In this document: positions 1 through 7,851 of the stretch, piece by piece | Numbering within the stretch: the stretch's first letter is position 1 | How the letters are laid out: the number at the start of each line of letters is the position of its first letter | Assembly: GCA_027064525.1 (NCBI GenBank) | Contig: JAMOPJ010000027.1 | Coordinates: forward strand, 1 to 41,821 | Reading direction: 5' to 3' | Length of the DNA: 41,821 nt | Origin: Archaeoglobaceae archaeon | Lineage (GTDB): Archaea; Halobacteriota; Archaeoglobi; Archaeoglobales; Archaeoglobaceae | Made by a program: the position numbers and the translations under genes | The notes under the pieces: model-generated | What the model was told of the DNA's origin: nothing | The model's input: only the letters and a program-made list of their open reading frames with translations | Database searches by the model: none

Positions 1-20
1 GATCGAGGATATGAAGAAGA

Positions 21-1112
21 ATGAAGATTCTTTGGGGTGACGAGTCGATTTTTAAGGACGAGAGTGTGTTCGATCCGGAATACCTTCCCGAAGTTTTACT
101 GCACAGAGATAGACAGCTGGACTCTATTGCAGTAAATCTGAGACTAGCTGTTAAGGGTAAGAGTCCAATACATACGGTATGCATAGGCCCACCAGCGACT
201 GGTAAAACATCGTGCGTCAGATTCATTCTGAACAAACTTCGAGATTTTGACGTTAAATCCGTTTATATCCGATGTCTGACCTACAGAACGGAATACAACA
301 TAGTCTCGAAGGTTTACGAAATCGTGTGCGAGAAGTTGGCTCCGCAGAAGGGAGTTCCGATTTCGAGCATGCTTTCGGACATATCTGAATCTCTCAGTTC
401 AGTCATCGTTTTGGTGTTGGATGACGTAAATCTTCTCAACGTTGCGATTATCGATGACATTCCCTACGACTTCTGCAAGATGCACGAGGAGTTTAGCGTT
501 AGGATCGGGATAATCTGTATATCGACGGACGTCAGATTTACGGGTATGCTCCAGAAATCCGGCTCCGTTTTTCATCCCGACGACATATACTTCCCCCTAT
601 ACGGTGAATGCGAGATCGAAGACATACTCGGGTGGAGAATCGAGAGGGGATTCTATTCCAACGCTGTGAGCGACGAGGCGCTCGATGAGATAGTCAGTCT
701 GACGGTTAAGCACGGAGATCTTAGGTTAGGCTTGTATCTGCTTAGAATGAGCGGCATATCAGCAGAGAGGAGAGCTTCGAGAAGGGTAGAGGTTGAAGAC
801 GTTAAGAACGCCTACGAAGGAAGCATGAAAGTATTCGTAGCCAAGAGCATCTCTGCGTTGAATTCGGACGAAAGGGAAGTTTTGATGACGATCTACCTGA
901 TAGACGAGGAAGTTAGTTCTGGAGACCTCTATACCATAATCTACAACGAGGTAAAGATGAGCTACACACGATTTTACGAGATTCTTGAGAAGCTCGAAAG
1001 GCTCAGGCTGATAGATGTCGTGATGGGCAGTAAGGGCAAAAGAGGAAGAACAAGGTATATCATAAAGAGGTATAAGCGAGTCATGATCCTTGAGGCGCTC
1101 AAGGAGTTTTGA
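21..1112 (+). CDS. Orc1/Cdc6-type AAA+ ATPase
   Basis: This is a replication-initiator-type AAA+ ATPase that would bind origin DNA and load the MCM helicase. The Walker A motif GPPATGKTS is at residues 56-64 and the Walker B strand VIVLVLDDVN at 128-137. A sensor-1-like stretch CISTDV follows, then a sensor-2-like GDLRLGLYLLR. The last ~80 residues, with a basic KGKRGRTRY segment, fit a winged helix. At 363 residues it is slightly shorter than typical Orc1/Cdc6 (~400). The Walker B signature reads DDVN where DEID/DEAD is usual, so it may be a divergent paralogue. The ATG overlaps by ATGA a frame that enters from the window edge. No origin-like repeat array is visible beside it. The family call is firm; an initiator role for this copy is inference. 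Confidence 0.88.
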   Translation: MKILWGDESIFKDESVFDPEYLPEVLLHRDRQLDSIAVNLRLAVKGKSPIHTVCIGPPATGKTSCVRFILNKLRDFDVKSVYIRCLTYRTEYNIVSKVYEIVCEKLAPQKGVPISSMLSDISESLSSVIVLVLDDVNLLNVAIIDDIPYDFCKMHEEFSVRIGIICISTDVRFTGMLQKSGSVFHPDDIYFPLYGECEIEDILGWRIERGFYSNAVSDEALDEIVSLTVKHGDLRLGLYLLRMSGISAERRASRRVEVEDVKNAYEGSMKVFVAKSISALNSDEREVLMTIYLIDEEVSSGDLYTIIYNEVKMSYTRFYEILEKLERLRLIDVVMGSKGKRGRTRYIIKRYKRVMILEALKEF

Positions 1113-1159
1113 TCTTTATCTCCTCATAACACTGGCTGTCATCCACCTACAGATTGAAA

Positions 1160-1495
1160 TCATCCAGGAACAGTTTGCAAGTTCGATAAATCTTTTATAT
1201 ACTTTATCTTGCTCTCTCCTTTGATCTTTTTGAAGTATTCGATCTCTTCTCTCATTCCTTCTGTTATCTCGTCTCCAAACACCCAAAGTTCATCACAAAA
1301 TTCAAGCAACTTCTTGTTCATTTCCAAGGCTCTCCTTCGATCTTCTGGATTGAGATCGTCCATGAACTGGCTGAAATAAACGTGAGGAGCTATCGGAATG
1401 TAGCCCATATCAACGAGCATTCTGCAATATCTCTTTGCCTTCTCAATATTCTCCTGCTTTCCTTGAAAAGGAGAACAAACAAATATGACCTTCAC
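1160..1495 (-). CDS. DUF4406/nucleoside 2-deoxyribosyltransferase-like protein
   Basis: This is a Rossmann-like small protein of 111 residues. It opens with KVIFVCSPFQG and continues with an MGYIPIAPHVYFSQF segment, FCDELWVFGDEITEGM and a C-terminal EIEYFKK helix. This is the layout of the DUF4406/DUF7768 group, which resembles nucleoside 2-deoxyribosyltransferases and is common in phages and accessory regions. The true substrate is unknown. I chose a GTG start at 1495 because it sits just after the stop of the upstream PIN gene (1500) with GGAAGGGTGAG as ribosome site; the frame is open further upstream but would overlap the PIN gene. It is the third gene of an AbrB-PIN-DUF4406 operon, which suggests co-transfer or shared regulation. 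Confidence 0.72.
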   Translation of the reverse strand: MKVIFVCSPFQGKQENIEKAKRYCRMLVDMGYIPIAPHVYFSQFMDDLNPEDRRRALEMNKKLLEFCDELWVFGDEITEGMREEIEYFKKIKGESKIKYIKDLSNLQTVPG

Positions 1496-1499
1496 AATC

Positions 1500-1868
1500 T
1501 CACCCTTCCAAATCTTCGAGCTTGATTCTCTTAATTCCGAGCTTATCAAAGACAGAGTCGGAACTGATTATAGTTCCATCGCAGTGGGCTGCGTGAAAGG
1601 CGTCGAAGACTCCAACACCGTAATCTCTGATATAGATAGCAGCTTTTAGGAGTCTTTCGTCGTCTATACCACAGATAGCCATGACACTCGTAGTAATCTT
1701 TACCGGATCGAGGTCGTAACGCTTGGCAAGGAGCATGAGTTCGATGAAAGTAACTTCTGAAGTGGTTATCTGACCTTTGTATTTGTTGAGAATTGCTTTA
1801 GCTTTGTCTTTCAGCCAGTCCTTGGGTTTCAGCAAAGCAAGGAAGAAATCGGTATCTGCGTAAATCAT
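1500..1868 (-). CDS. VapC-type PIN-domain ribonuclease toxin
   Basis: A 122-residue PIN domain, the usual size of VapC toxins. It begins MIYADTDFFLALL, supplying the first acidic residues. TTSEVTFIEL carries the central Glu, and GVFDAFHAAHC and IISSDSVFD supply the later Asp residues of the Mg-dependent RNase site. The product should cleave a specific RNA (tRNA or rRNA in characterised VapCs) when released from its antitoxin. The ATG overlaps the stop of the upstream AbrB-type antitoxin (ATGA at 1865-1868), so translation is coupled. All recognisable PIN acidic residues are present and nothing suggests decay. Confidence 0.88.
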   Translation of the reverse strand: MIYADTDFFLALLKPKDWLKDKAKAILNKYKGQITTSEVTFIELMLLAKRYDLDPVKITTSVMAICGIDDERLLKAAIYIRDYGVGVFDAFHAAHCDGTIISSDSVFDKLGIKRIKLEDLEG

Positions 1869-2092
1869 TCAAGCTCCTCCATCGCCTGCTTTAGAATTTC
1901 CTTCTTAAGCTCTTCAATCGGTTTATCCGGCAGACGTTTGCCGATTTCTTCCAATTCTCGCACCGGATCTTTAGGTTTTGGAATTACGATTATTCCGTCA
2001 TCCATTTCGACGAGATACACTTCATTGCCAAGTTTTTCCCTCATCTTCTTTGGAATGTAAAGCCTACCCTTTGAGTCTATTCTAGCCAACAT
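1865..2092 (-). CDS. AbrB/SpoVT-family antitoxin (VapB-like)
   Basis: A swapped-hairpin AbrB DNA-binding domain (MLARIDSKGRLYIPKKMREKL, then EVYLVEMDDGIIVIP) is followed by a helical toxin-binding tail ending KQAMEELE. I prefer the ATG at 2092 because GGTGGG lies a few bases before it and the AbrB fold begins there; the open frame reaches 2146. A TATA-like AATATTATAC lies upstream at about 2115-2130. The gene overlaps the downstream PIN toxin by 4 nt. Antitoxins of this kind normally repress their own operon. Confidence 0.85.
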   Translation of the reverse strand: MLARIDSKGRLYIPKKMREKLGNEVYLVEMDDGIIVIPKPKDPVRELEEIGKRLPDKPIEELKKEILKQAMEELE

Positions 2093-2191
2093 TTTCCCAC
2101 CAAGAATGCATAAGTGGGTATAATATTTGAATGTTTCCCACTCCACATGCTTTCCTTGAAAATTTTCTACGGGATTGGCAAGTGATTATTG

Positions 2192-2467
2192 ATGGAAGAG
2201 ATATCTGTTAAGGTTCTGGGAGATTTGGTTAGGATTCTAAAGGTGAGAGATGAGGACGTTCCGAAGCTCGTCAGGCTCTACTTAGCTATCGAGCTGTATA
2301 GAGAGGGAAAGGTCAGCTTAGGAAAAGCCGCTGAGATTGCTGGAGTTTCTAAGTGGGAAATTATGGAAATTTTGGCATCTAAGAATATTCCGATACAATA
2401 TTATGTAGAAGATTTGGAGAAGGACATAAAGACTTTGGAAGAGTTATTATTGATTTTGACGTTCTAA
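2192..2467 (+). CDS. UPF0175-family antitoxin-like protein
   Basis: The centre of this 91-residue protein, ELYREGKVSLGKAAEIAG, is the helix-turn-helix signature of UPF0175 proteins, which are usually antitoxins for PIN (DUF3368) toxins. The stretch NIPIQYYVEDLEKDI is the family's C-terminal end. The N-terminus (EEISVKVLGDLVRILKVRDED) is not the ribbon-helix-helix seen in the paralogue at 3022-3321. No toxin gene lies on this strand on either side, so it appears to be an orphan. ATG 2192 is chosen over TTG 2189; both are possible. Confidence 0.75.
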   Translation: MEEISVKVLGDLVRILKVRDEDVPKLVRLYLAIELYREGKVSLGKAAEIAGVSKWEIMEILASKNIPIQYYVEDLEKDIKTLEELLLILTF

Positions 2468-2488
2468 CTCTTTTAATATACGCTCAAT

Positions 2489-2917
2489 CTAATGTTTAAA
2501 TGTTGGTAAATCATTTTTTATGGTTTCCCAGACGATGGGCAAGCTGACGCCAAAATAGGAGTGAATTAGTTTATCCCTTATACCAGCTATTGCTTTCCAA
2601 GGGATTTCAGGGTATTTATCCTTAATATCTTCAGGTATGTTTTTGGCAGCTTCACCTATGATTTCCAAATTTCGAATGACTGCATTTTTTGTCTTTTCAT
2701 CGTGAATAAATTCGTCGTAGCTCATTCCTCCTGTATAACTCTCAATCTTCGCAATAGCTTCGAGTATATCTTCTTTTTTCAGCTGAGGATAGTTTTCGAG
2801 AATTTCCTCATAGCTCCAACCATTCGCAAGTAATTCAAGTATAAATTCGACAGTTATCCTTGTTCCTTTAATTACTGGCTTTCCTCCGCAAATGTTTGGA
2901 TTTATCTCTATCGGCAT
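2489..2917 (-). CDS. DUF433 antitoxin domain fused to HepT-like (DUF86/HEPN) toxin domain
   Basis: Residues 1-55 are a DUF433 domain (INPNICGGKPVIKGTRITV, then ILELLANGWSYEEILENYPQL). From about residue 49 the protein becomes a HepT-type HEPN RNase: IESYTGGMSYDEF, NAVIRNLEIIGEAAKN, YPEIPWKAIAGIRD, and the R-x4-H-x-Y motif at R114/H119/Y121. The segment EDILEAI at 49-55 fits both the end of DUF433 and the first helix of HepT, so the join is seamless. DUF433 normally pairs with a DUF5615 PIN-like toxin and HepT with an MNT nucleotidyltransferase; neither partner is adjacent. GGTGAT precedes the ATG. Function is uncertain: a self-inhibited toxin, or a product of a deletion. Confidence 0.82.
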   Translation of the reverse strand: MPIEINPNICGGKPVIKGTRITVEFILELLANGWSYEEILENYPQLKKEDILEAIAKIESYTGGMSYDEFIHDEKTKNAVIRNLEIIGEAAKNIPEDIKDKYPEIPWKAIAGIRDKLIHSYFGVSLPIVWETIKNDLPTFKH

Positions 2918-3021
2918 GATATCACCTTATCCCTCCTAACCCTTATAAACGTTCCTAGGCTTTATAAGCTCTATAATCATCAAAGTCTCATCTTTTTCGA
3001 GCCTTTATGCTTATACAATAG

Positions 3022-3321
3022 TCATTTCGTTGCCCAAACTATATCAACTTCAAGATCTTCCAAGTCATATCTAAACGGTATGTTCCTCTTCTTTAGCTCT
3101 TCTAAAGCTTCCCTATACGTTATCCCCGCTATTTCAGCCGCTTTCCATAGGGAGACTTTACCCTCTCGATATAGTTCCAAGGCCTTTTTAATTTTGTATT
3201 CTTTGAGCGATTCTGCTATAAGCTTACGAATAAGCGTTCCTTTGTCTATTCCTTCCTCTTTGCTCAATTTCTCAATCTCTTCAACCATATCCTTCGGCAG
3301 TCTGACTGATGTGGTTACCAT
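3022..3321 (-). CDS. Ribbon-helix-helix plus UPF0175 antitoxin
   Basis: The N-terminus MVTTSVRLPKDMVEEIEKL and GIDKGTLIRKLIAESLKEY form a ribbon-helix-helix DNA-binding unit. The C-terminus ALELYREGKVSLWKAAEIAG with NIPFRYDLEDLE is a UPF0175 domain, close to the paralogue at 2192-2467. UPF0175 antitoxins are normally followed by a PIN (DUF3368) toxin. Here the next gene on the strand, 104 nt on, is the DUF433-HepT fusion and no PIN gene is visible. The ATG at 3321 is preferred to the GTG at 3327. Likely an orphan or reassorted antitoxin. Confidence 0.82.
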   Translation of the reverse strand: MVTTSVRLPKDMVEEIEKLSKEEGIDKGTLIRKLIAESLKEYKIKKALELYREGKVSLWKAAEIAGITYREALEELKKRNIPFRYDLEDLEVDIVWATK

Positions 3322-3360
3322 CTTCACAATTACATCTTAAGTTTTCGGTTTGACAAACAG

Positions 3361-4014
3361 CTAAATCCACTTACGGATTATATTCAGGATAATCCTTTGG
3401 CTGAGAGCGTTTCTGAAATCTTTTGAAGAATAGAAATTTTCTACTGAATTTTGAGCGATTTCTCTTCCTTTCAACAATATATCTTCAAATGCTTTCTTAA
3501 GCTCAAAGCTAATGAACTCTAGTAGAATTTCATGAACGATGTTAATATTACTAAATGCAAGCCTTCCAAATTCTTTCAGATCAACTTCTTTTTCTATTTT
3601 CTCCATAATTCTCTTTACTGTATCTTCATTCAAAAAGAAGTCTTTATAGGCTTTAATTAGTCTCTCTCTTTGTTTTTCATTAGCCTTGGCGGCTATTTCG
3701 ATGATCTCAAACTTTTTCTGTGAGTCTGGATATGTTAGGGATATTTGAAGAGGACTTCTCGATTTTTTCATAATCCTTGCATTCTTATTTTTTGTAAATG
3801 TTGAAATGATATCTTGGAGAAGCAATTCGGGCTCTACATGCCTTGCAATCCAGTTTTTTAGATCTTTATCGTTAATGCTCTCAAGGAATTTTTCAAAACT
3901 TGTTTCTTCTTCAATTATAGTGCTTATTCTGTTAGCTACTTGGGATATCTTTATTGCAATTTTCTCCTCATGCCTTTTCAGAAAGTAGTTAAATATATAC
4001 CGAGTAATATGCTG
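3361..4014 (-). pseudogene. C-terminal part of frameshifted membrane protein (out of frame with 3989-4399)
   Basis: This open frame has no ATG, GTG or TTG until a TTG at 3825, yet it reads as coding from about 4000 ([37 protein letters not shown]). It is charged and helical, coiled-coil-like, and ends RIILNIIRKWI. It overlaps the end of the membrane gene 3989-4399 in the +1 frame exactly where that gene stops, inside a short TATATA tract at about 3993-3999. Restoring one TA unit would join the two into a single ~345-residue protein: an N-terminal membrane part and a cytosolic helical part. It is therefore either a pseudogene by dinucleotide slippage, a phase-variable gene or a programmed shift. 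No family is recognised. Confidence 0.6.
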
Positions 4015-4399
4015 CTATTATCTGAAAGAACTTATCGTGTGGTTTATAGTTTGCCCATCCAAGGAGATAGAAAGCACCAGAGAGGCTAAGCCATACTAAA
4101 AAAACTGGGAAGAGATAGTAAAGAGTGTTGAAAAACGTTTGTTTTAAAATTGTCAGAATACTAATCTTAGCAAATTTCCATTTGTTTTCAATCCCAATAT
4201 TAAACTGTTCAAACCATCTTCCCTTTTTCGTAAAAGTTTCAAATAACCAAAGTATCCAATCTGTCTTTATTATAGCAAGCGAGAATATGAAAAAGAAGAT
4301 ATAGCCGACAATATCATTCCCTGGAAGAAATTTCTTAAATAAAAATCCAAGAATATCAATAATCCTTAAAACCAATATTAAGTCAAGATATAGCTTCAT
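3989..4399 (-). CDS. Multi-pass membrane protein, N-terminal part of a frameshifted gene
   Basis: A 136-residue protein with about three hydrophobic segments ([30 protein letters not shown]...ILWLF, and [22 protein letters not shown]). Its ATG overlaps the TGA of the EVE-domain gene by ATGA, so the two are co-translated. The frame stops at 3989 in a TATATA tract, and a coding-like frame continues at +1 (see 3361-4014). I do not recognise the family. Pairing of a membrane protein with an EVE domain in an accessory island suggests defence or stress, but that is inference. Confidence 0.6.
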   Translation of the reverse strand: MKLYLDLILVLRIIDILGFLFKKFLPGNDIVGYIFFFIFSLAIIKTDWILWLFETFTKKGRWFEQFNIGIENKWKFAKISILTILKQTFFNTLYYLFPVFLVWLSLSGAFYLLGWANYKPHDKFFQIIAAYYSVYI

Positions 4400-4839
4400 T
4401 CAACCTTACTTAGGATTAGTTTAAAATCTTCTTTGGGAATTTCCCTCATGGCTTTGCCTTGGATGTGTCCTGTCCATCTCTTCTTGTTCTTGATAAATTT
4501 GAGCTCTGGAATCAAAGATTTGAAGTCTAAAGGTTTTTCAAATATCTTGATTGGTTTTAGTTTAATTCGGTAAGGGTAGATTTCACTACTCTTTCCCGAT
4601 GGTGATTTAAAAATCCTTGATCGGTCTTCAAAGACTTCTGAAATTACCTCATATGCCGCAACAATCCTTGGTGGGATCACATCTTTATCCCTTTTTGTGG
4701 ACATAACGTAGATTAGGCACTTATCTCCAGGCTTTACCTTGGCAATCGTGTTTTTATGCCTTTGCTGAACACCCCAAATATTCTTCTCTTTTATTACTTT
4801 CCAGTTTTCCTCTGTTGTAATACAAAGCCAATAGGACAT
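4396..4839 (-). CDS. EVE-domain protein (PUA-like modified-base reader)
   Basis: This is a stand-alone EVE domain of 147 residues. It starts [24 protein letters not shown], has [13 protein letters not shown] in the middle and [19 protein letters not shown] near the end, the usual order for this fold. EVE domains bind modified bases in DNA or RNA, and are frequent partners of restriction-like nucleases and other defence genes. I chose ATG 4839, which follows GGGTGAT at the right spacing; a GTG at 4848 would overlap that site. A TATA-like GTTAAATAATTTTTAC lies upstream at about 4858-4873. It overlaps the following membrane-protein gene by 4 nt and no nuclease is adjacent. Low GC suggests transfer. 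Confidence 0.85.
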   Translation of the reverse strand: MSYWLCITTEENWKVIKEKNIWGVQQRHKNTIAKVKPGDKCLIYVMSTKRDKDVIPPRIVAAYEVISEVFEDRSRIFKSPSGKSSEIYPYRIKLKPIKIFEKPLDFKSLIPELKFIKNKKRWTGHIQGKAMREIPKEDFKLILSKVE

Positions 4840-5047
4840 AAAAATCACCCTACAAGTAAAAATTATTTAACAATTTCTAAAGATTCGATGAGATTAGCAA
4901 TCATTAAGGTTATCTCAATCACACCCAATGGAAATCATCCAAATACATATCTGCAAAGCCCTTTAAACATAGTATTCTGGCTAACGTAAGCTGAATAATA
5001 GGCTAAGTTAGATAGAAAAAGAGAGATAAGGTAATTGAGGGGCTATA

Positions 5048-5227
5048 ATGAGTAGAAATTTCATAGAAGGGATTATAAGGATACTCCTAGTGATTGTAAT
5101 CTTTTTCTGGGTTCTCCCAGAACTGACTAAAATTACTGGACTTTTGAGCGTAAGATTTTACCGGTTACTTGGAGCTATCTTAATAATTGTCATAGTTCTT
5201 TCATTAGTAAGAAGATGGAATCAGTAG
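5048..5227 (+). CDS. Small two-helix membrane protein
   Basis: A 59-codon frame opens with ATG AGT AGA AAT TTC and is preceded by GAGGGG five bases upstream. It encodes two hydrophobic segments, IIRILLVIVIFFWVLPEL and LLGAILIIVIVLSLV, ending with the basic tail RRWNQ. Size, ribosome site and amphipathic layout support a real small membrane protein. No family is recognised. It lies alone between the EVE operon and aspartate kinase. The ~200 bases either side (4840-5047, 5228-5436) hold promoters at most; I see no other gene in them. Confidence 0.6.
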   Translation: MSRNFIEGIIRILLVIVIFFWVLPELTKITGLLSVRFYRLLGAILIIVIVLSLVRRWNQ

Positions 5228-5436
5228 CTGTATGTCCATTACTATCGTAAAGATAGGCGGTATCTATCATCATCGTTATCCCAAATTGTTCCATTGCCTC
5301 AGTATGCCTCCCGCCTTCGGTACTCTTTCTTCTGATTCTATTACTTTCAGACTTCTTGTATCTTAATCTTAAGAAGACATTATAGTTCGTAGAACTACAG
5401 AGGAGTCAAAGAGATTTGTAAAAGGTGCTTCTGAAA

Positions 5437-6828
5437 TCATTTAGCTCCTAAGTTAAATTCGTCATGAATAACCTTCACAGCCTTGCGTCCGTCCTCCTTG
5501 GCTACAGCAAACGAAACGTTGTATTCTGAACAGCTCTGGCTTATCATGATCACGTTTATGCCGTTTTTTCCCAATGCGGAGAAAATCCTTCCTGCCACAC
5601 CCGGAGTTCCAGCCATTCCTGCTCCCACCGCACTTACAACAGCAACGTCATCCTTCTTCGAAACTTTCGCTACTCCGTTGTTTAAGCCGGAAAGTGCCTT
5701 TAGGGCCTTGTTTATGTCTGCCTTATCGACGACTATCGACAGGTTCAGCTCCGAAGAGCTTTGGGCTACCATTATCACGTTAACCTTGGCCTTTGCGAGC
5801 CTCCTGAATACTTCGGACATTATCTCGGCAAAATCGAATCCAGCCCCGCTGATGTTTATTATTCCAGCCTTCTCAACCAAGCTTATTGCCTTGACTATGT
5901 CTTTCGTCGATTTTGTCTCCTCCTTAATTACAGTGCCATCCGCATCTGGGTTGAACGTATTCTTTATTCTCACTGGAATCTTCTTCGCCATTACAGGTTC
6001 CAAAGCACGAGGATGCAAAATCTTGGCACCGAAATGCGACAGCTCCATGGCCTCTTGATACGAGATTTCAGGAATGACTCTCGCCTCCGGCACTATCTTT
6101 GGGTCTGTAGTCATGACTCCATCCACTTCCTTCCAGAGCCAAACCTCATCGGCATCGAGAGCTGCTGCTATCAGCGTTGCCGTAAGATCGCTACCGCCCC
6201 TACCCAGTGTAGTGATCACACCATCCTCAGTTACTCCTATAAAGCCAGTCACAACTGGAACAGTCCTCTTTATCGCTATGAGGGGTTCTAGTCTGTTCTT
6301 TATGATCTCGTAGGATTCTGGCAAAGGCTTAGCCCTTCCGAAGTTGTTATCCGTAATTATCCCCGCATCTCCTCCGGTTAATGCGACGGAATCGACACCT
6401 ATTGAAAGCAGAGAAGCCGAAAAGATAGGAGCGAGCAAACGCTCGCCGAAGGAGAGAATGTAATCTTCACTTCTCTTCGTCAGCTCGCCCAAATAGCTTA
6501 TGCCCGTAAGAACCTTCTCAAGTTCATCGATGAGGTTATCTATCGTAGATAAAACCTTAGGCTTAATATTTCTGTTTTTAACCGCCACCTCTACAGCCTC
6601 GTAGTGTCTCTTGGCTAAATCGGCTATGAACGATTTGATGAAACCCAATGAGCGTTCGTAACAACATTTGTAAGCGGCATTGACGAGTGAATCGGTAACA
6701 CCAGACATTGCAGAAACGACGACAACGATCTCATTATCTTTCGCATACCTCTTAACCAAATTCGCACAATGAAGAATGTTCTTTCCATCTTTCACACTCA
6801 CGCCACCGAATTTCATAACCACTCTCAT
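5437..6828 (-). CDS. lysC: Aspartate kinase
   Basis: Phosphorylates aspartate, the first step towards lysine, threonine and methionine. The amino-acid-kinase fold begins [12 protein letters not shown], with [40 protein letters not shown] and [13 protein letters not shown], which place the ATP and aspartate sites. Two C-terminal ACT domains follow ([14 protein letters not shown] and [19 protein letters not shown]), implying feedback control by an end-product amino acid. At 463 residues it is the normal length for an archaeal monofunctional enzyme. A TATA-like ATTTATATT at about 6853-6861 lies ~25 nt before the ATG, so the mRNA is probably nearly leaderless. Confidence 0.95.
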   Translation of the reverse strand: MRVVMKFGGVSVKDGKNILHCANLVKRYAKDNEIVVVVSAMSGVTDSLVNAAYKCCYERSLGFIKSFIADLAKRHYEAVEVAVKNRNIKPKVLSTIDNLIDELEKVLTGISYLGELTKRSEDYILSFGERLLAPIFSASLLSIGVDSVALTGGDAGIITDNNFGRAKPLPESYEIIKNRLEPLIAIKRTVPVVTGFIGVTEDGVITTLGRGGSDLTATLIAAALDADEVWLWKEVDGVMTTDPKIVPEARVIPEISYQEAMELSHFGAKILHPRALEPVMAKKIPVRIKNTFNPDADGTVIKEETKSTKDIVKAISLVEKAGIINISGAGFDFAEIMSEVFRRLAKAKVNVIMVAQSSSELNLSIVVDKADINKALKALSGLNNGVAKVSKKDDVAVVSAVGAGMAGTPGVAGRIFSALGKNGINVIMISQSCSEYNVSFAVAKEDGRKAVKVIHDEFNLGAK

Positions 6829-6942
6829 GCCCGAACTCGTCGAATGTCTAAGAATATAAATGTTAAGATTATGGATTAAAGATGACCGTTATTGTTTCAG
6901 CCGATCACTAGGCAGCATACCTTTTAAATATTTAAATTAGAA

Positions 6943-7003
6943 GGTCGTGACTCCACATTGTGTGTGATTTAAATAATACCATCAACAGTATTGCAACACC
7001 ACC
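6943..7003 (+). repeat. 61-bp dispersed repeat, copy A
   Basis: A 61-base stretch that recurs in the same orientation at 41176-41236 with about 55 matches. The best conserved block contains TGATTTAAATAATACCATC. It sits in the gap before the FilR1-type regulator. Its AT-rich core could act as a TATA element, but the second copy does not precede a rightward gene, so a mobile or structural origin is as likely. Confidence 0.8.
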
Positions 7004-7065
7004 AATTAGAAAATATAAATAAAAATAAAACGTAAATGCTATAAAGGTCATTGCAAAATGCTAAC

Positions 7066-7851
7066 ATGGATCTACTTAAATTCCTGTGTAGATCTCAAGT
7101 GAGAAGACAAATTTTATTTCAGCTCAAAAACGGCCCAAAAACTCTTAAAGAATTAGGGAAAAATGTATCGGCTAAAAAGGAGGTATTAGCCCGTGAGTTA
7201 AAAAAAATGGAAGGTATGGGCCTAACTTATAAAGAGAGATGTTGGAGCTTAACTGAAAAAGGATATTTAATTGCAGAAGAATTTTTTAAATTTGGTATGT
7301 TGTTAGATATATTGAACAAAGATGAGGAATTCTGGAACGGAGCGGCAATCGACAAAATTCCTGAAGAATTTCGATTGAAGCTGTGGAAGATCAAAGATTA
7401 CGAAGTACTTCGGATTCATCCGGGGGATATTGATGTAATCGAAAGAAAGTATGAAAGAGAGCTATTGAAACCGGAAGTCAAGTGGATAAAAGGTGTTTCC
7501 CCGGTATATCACCCAAATTGGCCCAAACTTTACGTTAAACTTGCAAGGCATGGAAAAATAATTTCGCTAGTTTTAACTGAAGATGTTTTGAGACATGTGA
7601 TTGAAGAGTATGGAGAGAAAATTGCGGAGGAGTTCTTTGAGTGTTGTAGAAACTGTAAAGTATTTATCTGTAGAGAGATCGTTGGGTTATCCTTCACAGT
7701 TACCAATCGATTTCTTACACTTGCTTTATTTGGAAGAGATGGAAGATATAGGGGAAATCAGGTCTTATGGAGCTATGAGAAATCGGCAGTTGAATGGGCT
7801 TTGGGACTTTTTGATTACTATGTGCAAGTGTCGGAACAGCTCAGGTATTGA
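7066..7851 (+). CDS. Winged-helix transcription regulator, FilR1/DUF1724 family
   Basis: This is a DNA-binding regulator. The N-terminal winged helix spans about residues 1-75 (LLKFLCRSQVRRQILFQL, GPKTLKELGKNVSAKKEV, MEGMGLTYKERCWSLTEKG). The C-terminal ~180 residues match the methanogenesis-regulator FilR1 / DUF1724 sensing domain common in Archaeoglobales and methanogens (RIHPGDIDVIERKYERE, LVLTEDVLRHVIEEYG, FTVTNRFLTLALFGRDG). ATG 7066 is chosen; TTG 7051, which has AAAGGT before it, is an alternative. A TATA-like AATATAAAT sits at about 7012-7020. The gene is AT-richer than its neighbours and directly precedes a cluster of TTGATC boxes, its most likely operators. Confidence 0.85.
   Translation: MDLLKFLCRSQVRRQILFQLKNGPKTLKELGKNVSAKKEVLARELKKMEGMGLTYKERCWSLTEKGYLIAEEFFKFGMLLDILNKDEEFWNGAAIDKIPEEFRLKLWKIKDYEVLRIHPGDIDVIERKYERELLKPEVKWIKGVSPVYHPNWPKLYVKLARHGKIISLVLTEDVLRHVIEEYGEKIAEEFFECCRNCKVFICREIVGLSFTVTNRFLTLALFGRDGRYRGNQVLWSYEKSAVEWALGLFDYYVQVSEQLRY

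Noticed and set aside
1-24. Possible 3' end of a gene upstream of the Orc1/Cdc6 gene, ending in TGA that overlaps its ATG
   Set aside because: Only eight codons are in the window and another frame is open over the same bases, so it cannot be identified.
1113-1159. Replication origin next to the Orc1/Cdc6 gene
   Set aside because: The gap is only 47 bp, has no repeats and is not notably AT-rich. The upstream side is outside the window.
5228-5436. Minus-strand open frame of about 75 codons running into the small membrane protein gene
   Set aside because: No start codon with a ribosome site, no recognisable family, and it overlaps a better supported gene.
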